Shown here one piece after another: positions 63,985 through 64,000 of a stretch of 64,000 bases of DNA (position 1 is the stretch's first letter; every line of letters starts with the position of its first letter). This stretch comes from Pseudomonas sp. 14P_8.1_Bac3. GTDB taxonomy: Bacteria; Pseudomonadota; Gammaproteobacteria; Pseudomonadales; Pseudomonadaceae. The DNA is taken from positions 180,448 through 244,447 of the forward strand of contig NZ_JANLOD010000006.1 in assembly GCF_025466085.1 (NCBI RefSeq), written 5' to 3'. The notes under the pieces are model-generated. The model was not told the DNA's origin. It searched no databases and saw only the letters and a list, made by a program, of their open reading frames with translations. The translations under genes were made by a program, and so were the position numbers.

Positions 63985-64000
63985 TGCCACCTGTCATCCA

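Overview
The window is about 64 kb of high-GC chromosome from a fluorescens-type Pseudomonas. Three things point there. (1) The right-hand third keeps the Pseudomonas order tusDCBE - ybiB-like - yqjG - cysG - serS - crcB - rarA - lolA - ftsK - trxB - aat - bpt - infA - clpA - clpS - cspD. (2) REP palindromes of the fluorescens type (core like TGTAGGAGCGAGC..GCTCGCGA, plus a GTGGGAGCGGGC variant) sit in many gene-free gaps. (3) Nearly every protein reads as a Pseudomonas family member. No rRNA, tRNA, CRISPR array, prophage, IS element or replication origin was seen.

Layout. 0-1.6 kb: truncated outer-membrane porin-like gene and a Sco1-type copper chaperone. 1.6-7.7 kb: operon of three flavoprotein dehydrogenases resembling opine oxidase/HcnBC plus a periplasmic amino-acid binding protein, divergent from a GcvA-like LysR regulator; probably oxidative catabolism of an N-substituted amino acid. 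7.8-13.2 kb: VOC protein, diguanylate cyclase, unknown protein, GFA protein, a Xre-RES toxin-antitoxin pair with a visible operator, and a cupin. 13.2-26.3 kb: accessory metabolic block: MHS-type transporter, orphan betaine-type binding protein, DgcA/StcD-like demethylase, ProC paralogue, TetR regulator, cytochrome c, then gamma-glutamylamide-synthetase-like GS, aldehyde dehydrogenase, iron alcohol dehydrogenase and APC permease. A 44-bp palindrome with perfect 17-bp arms overlaps the demethylase promoter, and its TGTACA core recurs upstream of the TetR gene. 26.3-30.3 kb: a YafQ/RelE toxin with a probably damaged antitoxin, lipoprotein, amidase and small unknowns.

30.3-35 kb: ZIP metal transporter, manganese catalase and a set of small membrane/stress proteins (DUF3618, holin-X type). 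35-46 kb: mixed housekeeping/accessory genes, including an unusual fusion of a VanX-like D,D-dipeptidase with an L,D-transpeptidase-like domain, a sterol-desaturase-family hydroxylase that runs 100 bp into the next gene, Ggt, Ogt, NudK, hemerythrin and small unknowns. 46-64 kb: conserved core: sulfur relay for tRNA 2-thiouridine, siroheme synthesis, seryl-tRNA synthetase, fluoride channel, replication-fork protein RarA, lipoprotein chaperone LolA, FtsK, thioredoxin reductase, the two N-degron transferases Aat and Bpt together with ClpA/ClpS (a complete N-degron tagging and degradation set), IF-1 and CspD.

Start sites were chosen from visible Shine-Dalgarno sequences and family length; several use GTG or TTG. 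Functions are from sequence reading alone; no database search was run.
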